DNA of 43,658 nt from Duganella alba (GTDB lineage Bacteria > Pseudomonadota > Gammaproteobacteria > Burkholderiales > Burkholderiaceae_D): NCBI RefSeq assembly GCF_009674495.1, contig NZ_WKJN01000040.1:1-43658 (forward strand). Direction: 5' to 3'. Made by a program: the position numbers and the translations under genes. Position 1 is the first letter of the stretch; each line of letters starts with the position of its first letter. Below, one piece after another: positions 17,750 through 25,402 of the stretch. The notes beneath the pieces are model-generated. The model did not search any database. It was given only the letters and a program-made list of their open reading frames with translations, and was not told the origin of the DNA.

Positions 17750-18256
17750 ATGAGCAGTAAAGCGTGCTTTCCGCCAGTCGTGAATGCCGACACAAAAATC
17801 CTGATTCTAGGCAGCCTTCCGGGCGACAAGTCGCTGGCGCAAGGCCAGTACTACGCCAACAAACAAAACGCCTTCTGGTATCTGCTTTCCCAATTGCTGG
17901 GGACGGATCTGGTTGGGCTGGACTATGCGGACCGGCTGGCCACGCTGCTGGCGCACGGCGTCGGCTTGTGGGATGTGGTGGCCGATGCCACCAGGGATGG
18001 CAGCCTGGACAGCCGTATCAGGGATCACCGCAGCAATGACCTGTCCGGCCTTGTCGGCACGCTGCCGCAATTACGGGCGGTGGCCTTCAATGGCAAGACC
18101 GCCGCGCGGCTCGGGCTCAAGCAGCTGGCGGCCGCCCATGACGCCATCCGCACCGTTGAACTCCCGTCCTCCAGCCCGGCGTATACCCTGGCCGTCGATA
18201 AAAAGCTTGAGAGCTGGCTGGGCTTACGTCCATTGCTTGCCGCAGGAGAAAAATGA
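17750..18256 (+). CDS. DNA-deoxyinosine glycosylase (UDG family 6, HDG)
   Basis: Base-excision repair enzyme of 168 residues in the uracil-DNA glycosylase superfamily. The family active-site stretch ILGSLPGDKSLAQGQYY is near residues 19-35, followed by NKQNAFWYLL, and the second motif LPSSSPAYT is near residue 141. These fit the hypoxanthine-DNA glycosylase subgroup, which removes deaminated adenine (hypoxanthine) rather than uracil. The stop overlaps the start of a DUF4214 lipoprotein gene (ATGA), an odd partner for a repair enzyme. The start ATG has only a weak ribosome site. Confidence 0.88.
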   Translation: MSSKACFPPVVNADTKILILGSLPGDKSLAQGQYYANKQNAFWYLLSQLLGTDLVGLDYADRLATLLAHGVGLWDVVADATRDGSLDSRIRDHRSNDLSGLVGTLPQLRAVAFNGKTAARLGLKQLAAAHDAIRTVELPSSSPAYTLAVDKKLESWLGLRPLLAAGEK

Positions 18257-19680
18257 AACGCTTGCTGACTGTTGCCGTCTCGATCATTCTGGGCGCCTGC
18301 GGCGGCACGACGCAGGATGCGCCACAGAAAAAAATGGCCGCGCTGGGCGCCGCCGGCGCCGCCGCCTCCGTGGTGTGGGTTCCGGGATACCGCGCTGATT
18401 ACAGCGTGGCCCGCGCGGCGGACGGCGTGGTCACCGTGACGAACCAGCAGAGCGGCGCGGCCGCCCGCTATGCCGGCGCCCAGCTCCTCAAGTTTTTTGA
18501 CCGCTACGTGTCGCTGGAGGTGGACGGCACGCCGGGGCAGGTGTATCGCCTGTACCAGGCGGCCTTCAACCGGCAGCCGGATCTGGCCGGGCTGGGCTAC
18601 TGGATCGCCGTCAATCAAAGCGGGCGGGACTTGCCGGGCATCGCCAGCGATTTCATCAGCTCGGGCGAATTCAGGCAGCTGTATGGCGACAACGTGTCCA
18701 ACGTCGCCTTCACCAATGCCCTCTACAACAACATACTCCATCGTCCCGGCGAGGCGGCCGGCGTCGACTGGTGGGCGGGTCAGTTGAACAACGGCGCGCT
18801 CCGCAACGCCGTGCTGTTCAGTTTTGCCGACTCGCCCGAGAACAAAGCCAATCTGCAGCCGGTGATGGCCAACGGTTTTGACTATGTGCCGTTCGTGCCG
18901 GCGACGGCGCAAAGCGTCTGCGCGCATACGCCGGCCGACAAGCCGCTGGTGTTCTCGGGCTATAACGTCTCGACCAACGAGTGGAATATCGTCGACGCCG
19001 CCGGCCATCCGAAGCCGCTGCCGTTCGCCTACACCGAGTGCGCCGGCGGCAAGGACCTGGCGGACAACGCCATCAGCGCGGCGTGGAACTGGTCGCTGCC
19101 GCAGGCGGACTGGCGCTATCCCGAGAGCGCCACCAACACCGCCGGCTATGTGAAGGCCTTCCCCGAAATCATCTACGGCCGCCAGCTCGGCGGCGCCACC
19201 TCGGCCGCTTCGGTATTGCCGTTGCTGGTGTCGCAGGTGGACCTGGTGGCAAACCATGATGTCGCGGTGGCGTCGGACGGCATCGACCAGACCTTCATCC
19301 AGGGCACCTACATCGCCACGCATGACACCAATGAATGGCTGTCCTCGGTGACGGTGATGCTGCGGCCCACCAAGGTTTGCATGGACGAGTGCGGCAATCC
19401 GCACCAGTTCATCGAAACCACCGTGATCGACGGCATCACCTACTACGTCTACATGCAGGTGGAAATGGATGTGGCCAAGAATATCCCGCGCTATAACGTC
19501 GAGCTGCTGGTGAAGGAGGACCACCTGCGCGGCAGCATGAAGATGAAGTCGATCAACGACTACCTGATCGGCAAAGGCTGGCTGAAGGCGGACAACTACA
19601 TGAACTCGATCGAAATGGGCACGGAGATCATTTCCGGCACCGGCAAAACCACGGTCAACCATTTCAGCGTCACGCGCTAG
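18253..19680 (+). CDS. DUF4214 domain lipoprotein
   Basis: Predicted lipoprotein of 475 residues with a lipobox ending at Cys16 (IILGAC). Residues about 38-88 form a short beta segment starting VPGYRADYS and ending LLKFFDRYVSLEVDG. A DUF4214 domain follows at about 90-205, with the hallmark GQVYRLYQAAFNRQPDLAG. The last 250 residues match nothing I recognise. DUF4214 is common in secreted and surface proteins, but its role is unknown. The first 205 residues closely match the lipoprotein at 40277. A GGAGAAAA ribosome site lies inside the end of the UDG gene, so translation is coupled. Confidence 0.8.
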   Translation: MKRLLTVAVSIILGACGGTTQDAPQKKMAALGAAGAAASVVWVPGYRADYSVARAADGVVTVTNQQSGAAARYAGAQLLKFFDRYVSLEVDGTPGQVYRLYQAAFNRQPDLAGLGYWIAVNQSGRDLPGIASDFISSGEFRQLYGDNVSNVAFTNALYNNILHRPGEAAGVDWWAGQLNNGALRNAVLFSFADSPENKANLQPVMANGFDYVPFVPATAQSVCAHTPADKPLVFSGYNVSTNEWNIVDAAGHPKPLPFAYTECAGGKDLADNAISAAWNWSLPQADWRYPESATNTAGYVKAFPEIIYGRQLGGATSAASVLPLLVSQVDLVANHDVAVASDGIDQTFIQGTYIATHDTNEWLSSVTVMLRPTKVCMDECGNPHQFIETTVIDGITYYVYMQVEMDVAKNIPRYNVELLVKEDHLRGSMKMKSINDYLIGKGWLKADNYMNSIEMGTEIISGTGKTTVNHFSVTR

Positions 19681-19689
19681 ATTCTTATA

Positions 19690-19717
19690 TTGACAACTAA
19701 TTTCCCAGTGGTAATAT
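19690..19717 (+). promoter_or_regulatory. Sigma70-type promoter for the DUF4214 metalloprotease
   Basis: A perfect TTGACA (19690-19695) and TAATAT (19712-19717) are separated by 16 bases, in an AT-rich gap that stands out from the GC-rich surroundings. The ATG follows 29 bases after the -10. This is the best consensus promoter in the window. Confidence 0.7.
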
Positions 19718-19746
19718 TGACGATCTTAAAATGATCGGAGCCGCGG

Positions 19747-21450
19747 ATGTGGAACGTTGCAATTACGTATGAAGACCCGAACAACTTCATGACGGACAAG
19801 ACGCTGTTCAACGCGGCGATCCAGTCGGCCGTGACGTACCTGAACCAGTTCATTGTCGGCAGCACCACGCTGAATGTCACGGTGTCGGTCAGCGCCACGT
19901 CGACCGGCCGCTTTGCCGGCGGCGGCGCCAACTATGCGGAGTACACCACCGAAAACGGCCTGAATATTTTAAAGGCCGAAGCCGCCGCTGAATTCGCGGC
20001 CGGCGCCAACCTGAACGGCAGCGCCGCCGACCTCACCATCTACGTCGATCCGACCAGCAGCTATTTCAAGGGCCTGTACTTCGACGGCGGCGCCTACGAC
20101 GCCCCGCGCTCGGTGCCCAACACCATGACCGACGGCCTGTCGGTGGTGCTGCACGAGCTGATGCACGGCCTCGGCATCAATTCCTACCGCGACACCGCCA
20201 CCACCCAGTACAACGGCATCTGGCGCACGGTGTGGGATAAATACGTGACGTCCGCCAACGGCAAGCTGTATCTCGACATGCCGAACTTCGCGTCGCACGG
20301 CATCGATCCGGTGGAGGTCAGCAGCACGTCGGTGTCGCAGAACAATTCGCACCTGGGCGACGCCACCAACCTGCAGGCCGGCTATCTGGACGACATCATG
20401 AACGGCCTGTACTTCTACGGCGGCCACCACTACGAGATGAGCCAGCTCGACGTGCTGATCCTGCAAGGCCTCGGCTATACCGTGACCATGCCGGACAACC
20501 TGGCGCTGTCCGACGGCAGCCTGACCGGCAAGGGCCTGGTCAAGCCGGTGGTGACCGGCAGCACCGTCAGCAGCGCCATGACCAGCAACCTGCTGCACCT
20601 GAGCGGTACGGCGCAGGCCGGTTCCACCACCAGCGTGCTGGAGCACAATACGCTGCTGGCGCAGGCCAAGGCCGACGCCAGCGGCCACTGGTCGCTCGAC
20701 GTGGTGATCGATCCGTCGCTGGCCGCCAGTGCGCTGGTGGTGCGCGACGGCACGCATGTGATCGACAGCGACAAGATGCTGGTGTCGCGCAGCGCCGACG
20801 CCGGCCTGCATCTGTACGGCTCGGCGCAATTCAAGCAGCTGGTCGGCGGCACGCATGACGATCTGTTTACCGCCGGTCCGCGCGGCGCCAGCATCGACGG
20901 CGGCGCCGGCCTCGACAAGGTGGCCTACGCCAGCGACACGCTGGCCGCCAACACCATCGCCAGGCAGGGCGACGGCGGCTACAAGGTCAGCAATGCGAGC
21001 GGCGCCGACCTGCTGCACGGCGTCGAACGGCTGCAATTCAGCGACGCCAGCGTGGCGCTCGACACCGGCGTCGATGGCGTCGCCGGCCAGGCCTACCGCG
21101 TGTACCAGGCCGCGTTCAACCGCGCCCCCGACGCCGCCGGCCTCGGTTACTGGATCAGCGTGATGGACCACGGCGGCAGCCTGCTCGACGTCAGCAAGTC
21201 CTTTGTCAGCTCGAAGGAGTTCCAGGACTTGTATGGCGCGCAGCCAAGCAACGCCGACATTGTCGGGCGCTACTACCAGAACGTGCTGCACCGGACGCCG
21301 GACCAGGCCGGCTTCGATTACTGGGTCGATGCGATGAAGCACGGCGGCACCGCCGCCGACGTGCTGGCCAGCTTCAGCCAGAGCGCGGAAAACATCGCCG
21401 CGCTGGTCGGCGTGATGCAGAACGGCGTCGCCTACACCGCCTTCGGCTGA
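19747..21450 (+). CDS. Metalloprotease (NF038122-like) with RTX-like and DUF4214 C-terminal modules
   Basis: Predicted secreted protease of 567 residues. The active-site motif HELMHGLGI begins at residue 136. Residues about 255-350 form an Ig-like/bacterial adhesin-type repeat (VTGSTVSSAM... DASGHWSLDVVID). Then comes a calcium-binding-like segment (GGTHDDLFTAG, IDGGAGLDKVAYASD) and a DUF4214 domain at about 442-560. No signal peptide is visible; the RTX-like tail suggests type I secretion, with the transporter encoded elsewhere. The residue where metzincins place a third His is Ser (HELMHGLGINS), so the third zinc ligand must come from elsewhere. The start has a CGGAG ribosome site. Confidence 0.82.
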   Translation: MWNVAITYEDPNNFMTDKTLFNAAIQSAVTYLNQFIVGSTTLNVTVSVSATSTGRFAGGGANYAEYTTENGLNILKAEAAAEFAAGANLNGSAADLTIYVDPTSSYFKGLYFDGGAYDAPRSVPNTMTDGLSVVLHELMHGLGINSYRDTATTQYNGIWRTVWDKYVTSANGKLYLDMPNFASHGIDPVEVSSTSVSQNNSHLGDATNLQAGYLDDIMNGLYFYGGHHYEMSQLDVLILQGLGYTVTMPDNLALSDGSLTGKGLVKPVVTGSTVSSAMTSNLLHLSGTAQAGSTTSVLEHNTLLAQAKADASGHWSLDVVIDPSLAASALVVRDGTHVIDSDKMLVSRSADAGLHLYGSAQFKQLVGGTHDDLFTAGPRGASIDGGAGLDKVAYASDTLAANTIARQGDGGYKVSNASGADLLHGVERLQFSDASVALDTGVDGVAGQAYRVYQAAFNRAPDAAGLGYWISVMDHGGSLLDVSKSFVSSKEFQDLYGAQPSNADIVGRYYQNVLHRTPDQAGFDYWVDAMKHGGTAADVLASFSQSAENIAALVGVMQNGVAYTAFG

Positions 21451-22131
21451 CTATTCCGCCACCACCACCCGCACGGTCGATTCCAGGTAATCCTTGAAGC
21501 CCATCTTCAGGTACAGCTGGTGGGCGGGATTGGTGCGCATCACGTGCAGGAAGGAGCGCTCGTCGCGCAGCATGTGGCGGCGGATCAGCTTGCCGATGAG
21601 CCGCCTGGCCAGGCCGCGTCCCTGGTCGTCCGGGTGGGTGCAGACGCCGCTGATTTCAGTCAGGCCCGGCGCGCGCAGGCGTTCGCCGGCCATGGCCATC
21701 AGGCGCTCGCCGTCGAAATAGCCGAAATAATCGCCCAGCTCAATGGTGCGGATGCCGAACGGGCCCGGCTTGCACAGCGTCGCCAGGTCCAGCGCCTGCT
21801 GCGCGTGCTCGGGCCGCAGCGGCACGGCGTCCGGCGCCGGGTCGGCCGCCGGCAGCGGGCCGTCCCACAGCATGCGGAACATGGTGGTTTCGGCGTCGAT
21901 GCGCCAGCCGGGCGGCGCGGCGCCGGTCCAGTTTTCGCAATAGAAGTGCTCGCCGGCGGCGCACCAGGGTTGCAGCGCGGCGAAGTCCGGCTGCGCCGGG
22001 TCGGCAAAGGCGATGATCGGCGAGAAGCCCTGGGTGTAGCGGCGCGCCGTGTCGGTGCCGCTCGACCACTGCCGATGCGCGCCGTTCAGGGTGTGCCAGA
22101 AAATATGGTCCAGCGTGGGATTGCGTTGCAT
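21451..22131 (-). CDS. GNAT family N-acetyltransferase
   Basis: Acetyltransferase of 226 residues. The GNAT domain occupies the C-terminal half: ISGVCTHPDDQGRGLARRLI contains the Q/RxxGxG/A acetyl-CoA loop, and HVMRTNPAHQLYLKMGF is the last helix-strand pair. The N-terminal half resembles the FR47-like group. Substrate unknown. It is divergent from the small Rossmann gene with a 61-bp gap. Confidence 0.85.
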   Translation of the reverse strand: MQRNPTLDHIFWHTLNGAHRQWSSGTDTARRYTQGFSPIIAFADPAQPDFAALQPWCAAGEHFYCENWTGAAPPGWRIDAETTMFRMLWDGPLPAADPAPDAVPLRPEHAQQALDLATLCKPGPFGIRTIELGDYFGYFDGERLMAMAGERLRAPGLTEISGVCTHPDDQGRGLARRLIGKLIRRHMLRDERSFLHVMRTNPAHQLYLKMGFKDYLESTVRVVVAE

Positions 22132-22192
22132 GAATCTTGCCTTGTGGTTATGCTAGTCTGACAACGACAGTGTAGCTAAAACAGGGGGAAAC

Positions 22193-22570
22193 GTGGAAAC
22201 TCAAAAAATCGCCATCATCGGTCTGGGCCGCATCGGCTCGGCTTTCCTGCGTAATCTGCTGGCCCGCAGCGGCCACGGCGTGGAGCTGGTCGGCGTGGCC
22301 GAAACCGGCGACACGCCCGGCCGCCAGCAGGCGGTGGACGCCGGCCTCAACATCGCCTCGCTGGATGAAATTGTGGCGCTGGGCAGCGGCATCGATATCC
22401 TGTTTGACCTGACCGGCATCCCCGCCGTTCGGCGCGAGATCCGCGAAAAGCTGATGGCGCAGGGGAATCACCATACGGTGGTGGCGTCGGAAACCATTGC
22501 GCGGCTGATCTGGTCGTTGACGACGGATGATGAGTTGCCTGTCATTGCGGGGCGGAGTACCGGGTACTGA
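22193..22570 (+). CDS. Short NAD(P)-binding Rossmann protein, possibly truncated
   Basis: Protein of 125 residues starting at GTG, with an AGGGGGA ribosome site at 22183-22189. The dinucleotide-binding motif IIGLGRIGSAF is at residues 7-17, and a second Rossmann strand (VELVGVAETGD) follows. The whole protein equals only the coenzyme-binding half of oxidoreductases such as homoserine or aspartate dehydrogenase; no catalytic half is present. The stop lies 33 bases from an 81-bp repeat, and the last bases (GGGTACTGACCCCC) themselves resemble the ends of these repeats, so the 3' end may have been replaced by repeat insertion. It could also be a complete small protein. Confidence 0.6.
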   Translation: METQKIAIIGLGRIGSAFLRNLLARSGHGVELVGVAETGDTPGRQQAVDAGLNIASLDEIVALGSGIDILFDLTGIPAVRREIREKLMAQGNHHTVVASETIARLIWSLTTDDELPVIAGRSTGY

Positions 22571-22603
22571 CCCCCACGGCGCGAGATCGCGCTTTGCCTT
22601 GAT

Positions 22604-22684
22604 GCTCGCGGCACCCGCTCGACCCGCACAGCGCTGCGGCCAGGGTCTGACCCCGCATGGGGTCAGACCCTTTCGGTCGGGGTG
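22604..22684 (-). repeat. 81-bp dispersed repeat, copy 2 (inverted)
   Basis: Read on the minus strand, this matches bases 15440-15520 without gaps, with about ten differences. It contains a perfect palindrome at 22643-22670, GGGTCTGACCCC-GCAT-GGGGTCAGACCC, 12-base arms around four bases. It lies between convergent genes and ends five bases from the lipoprotein stop codon. The hairpin followed by a run of T at 22685-22690 might also end transcripts from the plus strand. Confidence 0.82.
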
Positions 22685-22689
22685 CTTTT

Positions 22690-25293
22690 TTACGGGCCGA
22701 TCGGCAGGAAGGTGAGGGCGCCGTCATTGGTGATGCCGACCAGGATCCAGCCATCGCCCGACACCGCCAGCTGGCGCGGCAGCAGCGTCTTGCCGTTGTT
22801 GAGCTTGTATTGCTGGATCAGCTTGGCGCCGGCGCTGTCGTACAGGTAGACGTCGTTGGTATTGCCGCGCGCGGCGCCGGCGCAGACCATGCGGCCGTCC
22901 AGCGTCACCACCACGTTGTTGGGCGTGGCGTCGCCGATGGGCATGTAGCCCAGGATGCCCAGCGTGGCGCCGTCCATGATGGTGCACGCTTTCGGCGCGG
23001 TGGCGGCGTACACCACGCGGCTGCCGTCGCTGTTGACCCACAGATCCTGGCCCTGCGCGCCCGGGCTGCCGTGGCTGGCGCTGGCCAGCTTGGCGGCAAA
23101 CAGGGTGCCGCCGGCCAGCGCCGCGTAGTCGACGCTGACGGTGGTGTGCTGGATGGTGCTGTTGCCTTCGTCCTGCTGCACCACGCGCTTGCCGTCGGCG
23201 CTGGCCGCCAGCGTGCCGCCGGTGCCCAGCGGCAGCTTGGGCAGGCGCGTGTTGTCGGCGGTGAGATACACCTGGCCATCGCTCAAGACCAGCATGCCGA
23301 CGCCGTTCGGACGGATCAGCTTGATGCGGGTGGCGGCGTTGCCGGGCACCGCCAGCGCCAGCTGGGTGCTGATGGCGCGCGTGGTCAGGTCGACCGTGGT
23401 GATGCGGCTGTTGTCGATGTCGACCACGTACAACGCGTCGCCGTTGGGCGTGACCGCCATGTCGCCCAGATGCGCCGAGAAGCCGGTGATGCTTGCTTCC
23501 TTTAGGCCGGTGTACACGTTGTAGACGTCGATGTAGGCGCCGCCGTTGTGCACATAGGCATACGGGCGGGCCGGATCGGTGACCACGTTGGTGTAAGGCA
23601 GCGCGGTGGAGATGGCGGCGGTCGGCGCCGCCGTGCCTTTCCACAAGGCCACGCGGATCGGCTCCGACGCCTTGGCGTCGGGATCGAGGGCGGCCAGCGT
23701 GATGGTGGCGGTGGCGACGGTGTCGGTCAGCTGCTGGCTGTCGTCGGCGGTCAGGGTCAGCTGGTTGCCGCTGACGCCCGCCACCAGCCACGGCTGGTCG
23801 CTGGTGGCGCTCATGCCGCCGAAGGCGCCGTAGTTGTCGCTGACGGCGATGGTGCGCGTCATGCGGCTCCAGGTCGGCGTGCTGACGAAGGCCACGGCGG
23901 TTTCGGCCGGCAGCAGCTTGTGCTGGTCCTTGTTCAGCAGCAGTCCCACGGTCGCCCGGATCGTGTCGCCGTTGACCATGGCCTTGGCGGTGAACGAGGA
24001 ATCGGTGGTGCCGAGCGGGGCGGTGGCCGCCACCGCCTTGAAGGTGGTGCTGGCGCCGACCGCGTTGATGGTGCCGCCGGCGGTGCCGGCGCTGGCCCAC
24101 GACGGCACGAAGTCGAACACCCACGGCCAGCTGTTGCTGCCGGTGTTGAGCGTCATCTTCAAGGGCTGGGCCACCTGGGTGCTGCCGAAGTCGCGGCCGT
24201 AGGTGCCGCCCAGGACGATCGAGGGGACCGAGGTTTGCAGCGTGGCCGGCGTCAGGTTGAGCGTGACCGGCAGGGTGCGCGCGGCCAGGCCGGTGGGCTG
24301 GATGGTGATCGAGCCGGGATAGCTGCCGCTGGCCAGCGTGCCCACGGTCGGGTCCACCGTCAGCACGGCGGTGGCCGGCGTGGTGCCGCTGGTGGGCGAG
24401 ACGCTGAGCCAGGCGGTGTTGCTGTTGGCGGTCCATGGCGTGGTGATCTTGACGTCGGTGTCCAGCGCCACGATCTGGCTGGCGATCGAGGTGCCATTGA
24501 TGGCGGTGAACGTCAGGCTGCCTTTGTCCAGGGTCAGGGTCGGCTGCAGCACGGTCAGCGTGGCCGGCAGCGTGACGGTGCTGTCGGCGCTGCTGATATT
24601 CAGGTTGGTGCTGTACGTGCCGGCGGCCAGGCCGGTGGCGTCGTAGCTGACGCTGAGGCTGGCGTTGCCGCTGCCGCTGGCGGCGCTCAGCTTGAGCCAG
24701 GTGGCGCCGCTGGCGGCGCTCCAGCTGCCGCTGCTGGTGATGGCCACCGGCACGCTGGCCGGCGCCGCGCCGCCGCTCTGGATGGTGGCGGTCAGCGGCA
24801 TGGCCGGCACGGCGGTGAAGGCCGCGCTGCCGGCCGGCTGCACGGTAAAGTCATACGGCAGCGTCACCGGCGAACCGGGGAACTGGCTGGCGCAGGCGCT
24901 GTCGCGGCACAGGCGCACGGTGAAGTTGCCCTGGTAGCGGCCGGCGGCCAGCGTCGGCGCGGTCTGCAGCACGGCGTGGTACTGGCTGGGGGTGTCCTGC
25001 ACCAGCTGCATGTTCGGCAGCAGCACGCCGGCGCTGTCGACCACCACGGCGGTCACGCTGGCGTTGGTGAAGTCGCCCGGGCGGGTGACGGCGGCGACGA
25101 TGTTGCTGGTCAGCGAGGTGCCGGCCGTGACGCTGCCGGTGAGGCTGCCCGGGGTGAAGGTGAGGGCGGGGCTGGCCACCGGCGTGGTGGTCCCGCCGCC
25201 GCTGCTGCTCCCGCCGCCGCCACCGCCGCCGCAGCCGGCCAGCAGCGCGGCGATGATCAACGGGGCGGCGTGGGCGGGCCTGAGTCTCAGCAT
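22690..25293 (-). CDS. Large lipoprotein with BACON-like repeats and a beta-propeller region
   Basis: Predicted surface or periplasmic lipoprotein of 867 residues. A lipobox ends at Cys21 (ALLAGC), followed by a Gly/Ser-rich flexible tether. Residues about 160-360 hold at least two BACON-type beta-sandwich repeats (patterns such as GSWSAASGATWLKLSAASG and TAWLSVSPTSG). The last 330 residues look like a YncE-type propeller: LGDMAVTPNGDALYVVD, LAASADGKRVV and LAVSGDGWILV repeat at blade-like intervals. BACON domains are linked to carbohydrate or mucin binding, mainly in Bacteroidetes; the ligand is unknown here. On the minus strand, TTGACA at 25369-25364 precedes the start, and a 16-bp palindrome overlaps the promoter spacer. 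Confidence 0.8.
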   Translation of the reverse strand: MLRLRPAHAAPLIIAALLAGCGGGGGGGSSSGGGTTTPVASPALTFTPGSLTGSVTAGTSLTSNIVAAVTRPGDFTNASVTAVVVDSAGVLLPNMQLVQDTPSQYHAVLQTAPTLAAGRYQGNFTVRLCRDSACASQFPGSPVTLPYDFTVQPAGSAAFTAVPAMPLTATIQSGGAAPASVPVAITSSGSWSAASGATWLKLSAASGSGNASLSVSYDATGLAAGTYSTNLNISSADSTVTLPATLTVLQPTLTLDKGSLTFTAINGTSIASQIVALDTDVKITTPWTANSNTAWLSVSPTSGTTPATAVLTVDPTVGTLASGSYPGSITIQPTGLAARTLPVTLNLTPATLQTSVPSIVLGGTYGRDFGSTQVAQPLKMTLNTGSNSWPWVFDFVPSWASAGTAGGTINAVGASTTFKAVAATAPLGTTDSSFTAKAMVNGDTIRATVGLLLNKDQHKLLPAETAVAFVSTPTWSRMTRTIAVSDNYGAFGGMSATSDQPWLVAGVSGNQLTLTADDSQQLTDTVATATITLAALDPDAKASEPIRVALWKGTAAPTAAISTALPYTNVVTDPARPYAYVHNGGAYIDVYNVYTGLKEASITGFSAHLGDMAVTPNGDALYVVDIDNSRITTVDLTTRAISTQLALAVPGNAATRIKLIRPNGVGMLVLSDGQVYLTADNTRLPKLPLGTGGTLAASADGKRVVQQDEGNSTIQHTTVSVDYAALAGGTLFAAKLASASHGSPGAQGQDLWVNSDGSRVVYAATAPKACTIMDGATLGILGYMPIGDATPNNVVVTLDGRMVCAGAARGNTNDVYLYDSAGAKLIQQYKLNNGKTLLPRQLAVSGDGWILVGITNDGALTFLPIGP

Positions 25294-25343
25294 GACGAAA
25301 ATCCTTGTGGTAGAGGCGGATGCGGCTTAATTTACTTGCAATT

Positions 25344-25359
25344 GTTGCGCGAACGCAAC
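25344..25359. promoter_or_regulatory. 16-bp palindromic operator candidate, copy 1
   Basis: GTTGCGCGAACGCAAC on the plus strand (GTTGCG-TTCG-CGCAAC on the minus) has perfect six-base arms. It lies 51-66 bases upstream of the BACON lipoprotein start, directly after a minus-strand TTGACA at 25369-25364. A nearly identical element, sharing the 17-mer GAGTTGCGTTCGCGCAA, is at 31601-31617. Confidence 0.5.
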
Positions 25360-25402
25360 TCAGTGTCAAGTTAAAGCCTGTCCAGCATACCATTGCCTCC
25401 CG

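Noticed and set aside
22685..22690. T-run after the repeat palindrome as a terminator for the Rossmann gene
   Set aside because: The palindrome ends at 22670, 14 bases before the T-run, too far for an intrinsic terminator; noted only in the repeat entry.
23548..25374. Long plus-strand open frame antisense to the BACON lipoprotein gene
   Set aside because: Its translation is Gly/Arg/Ala/His-rich low-complexity sequence, as expected from the opposite strand of a GC-rich gene. The minus-strand gene has a lipobox and recognisable domains.
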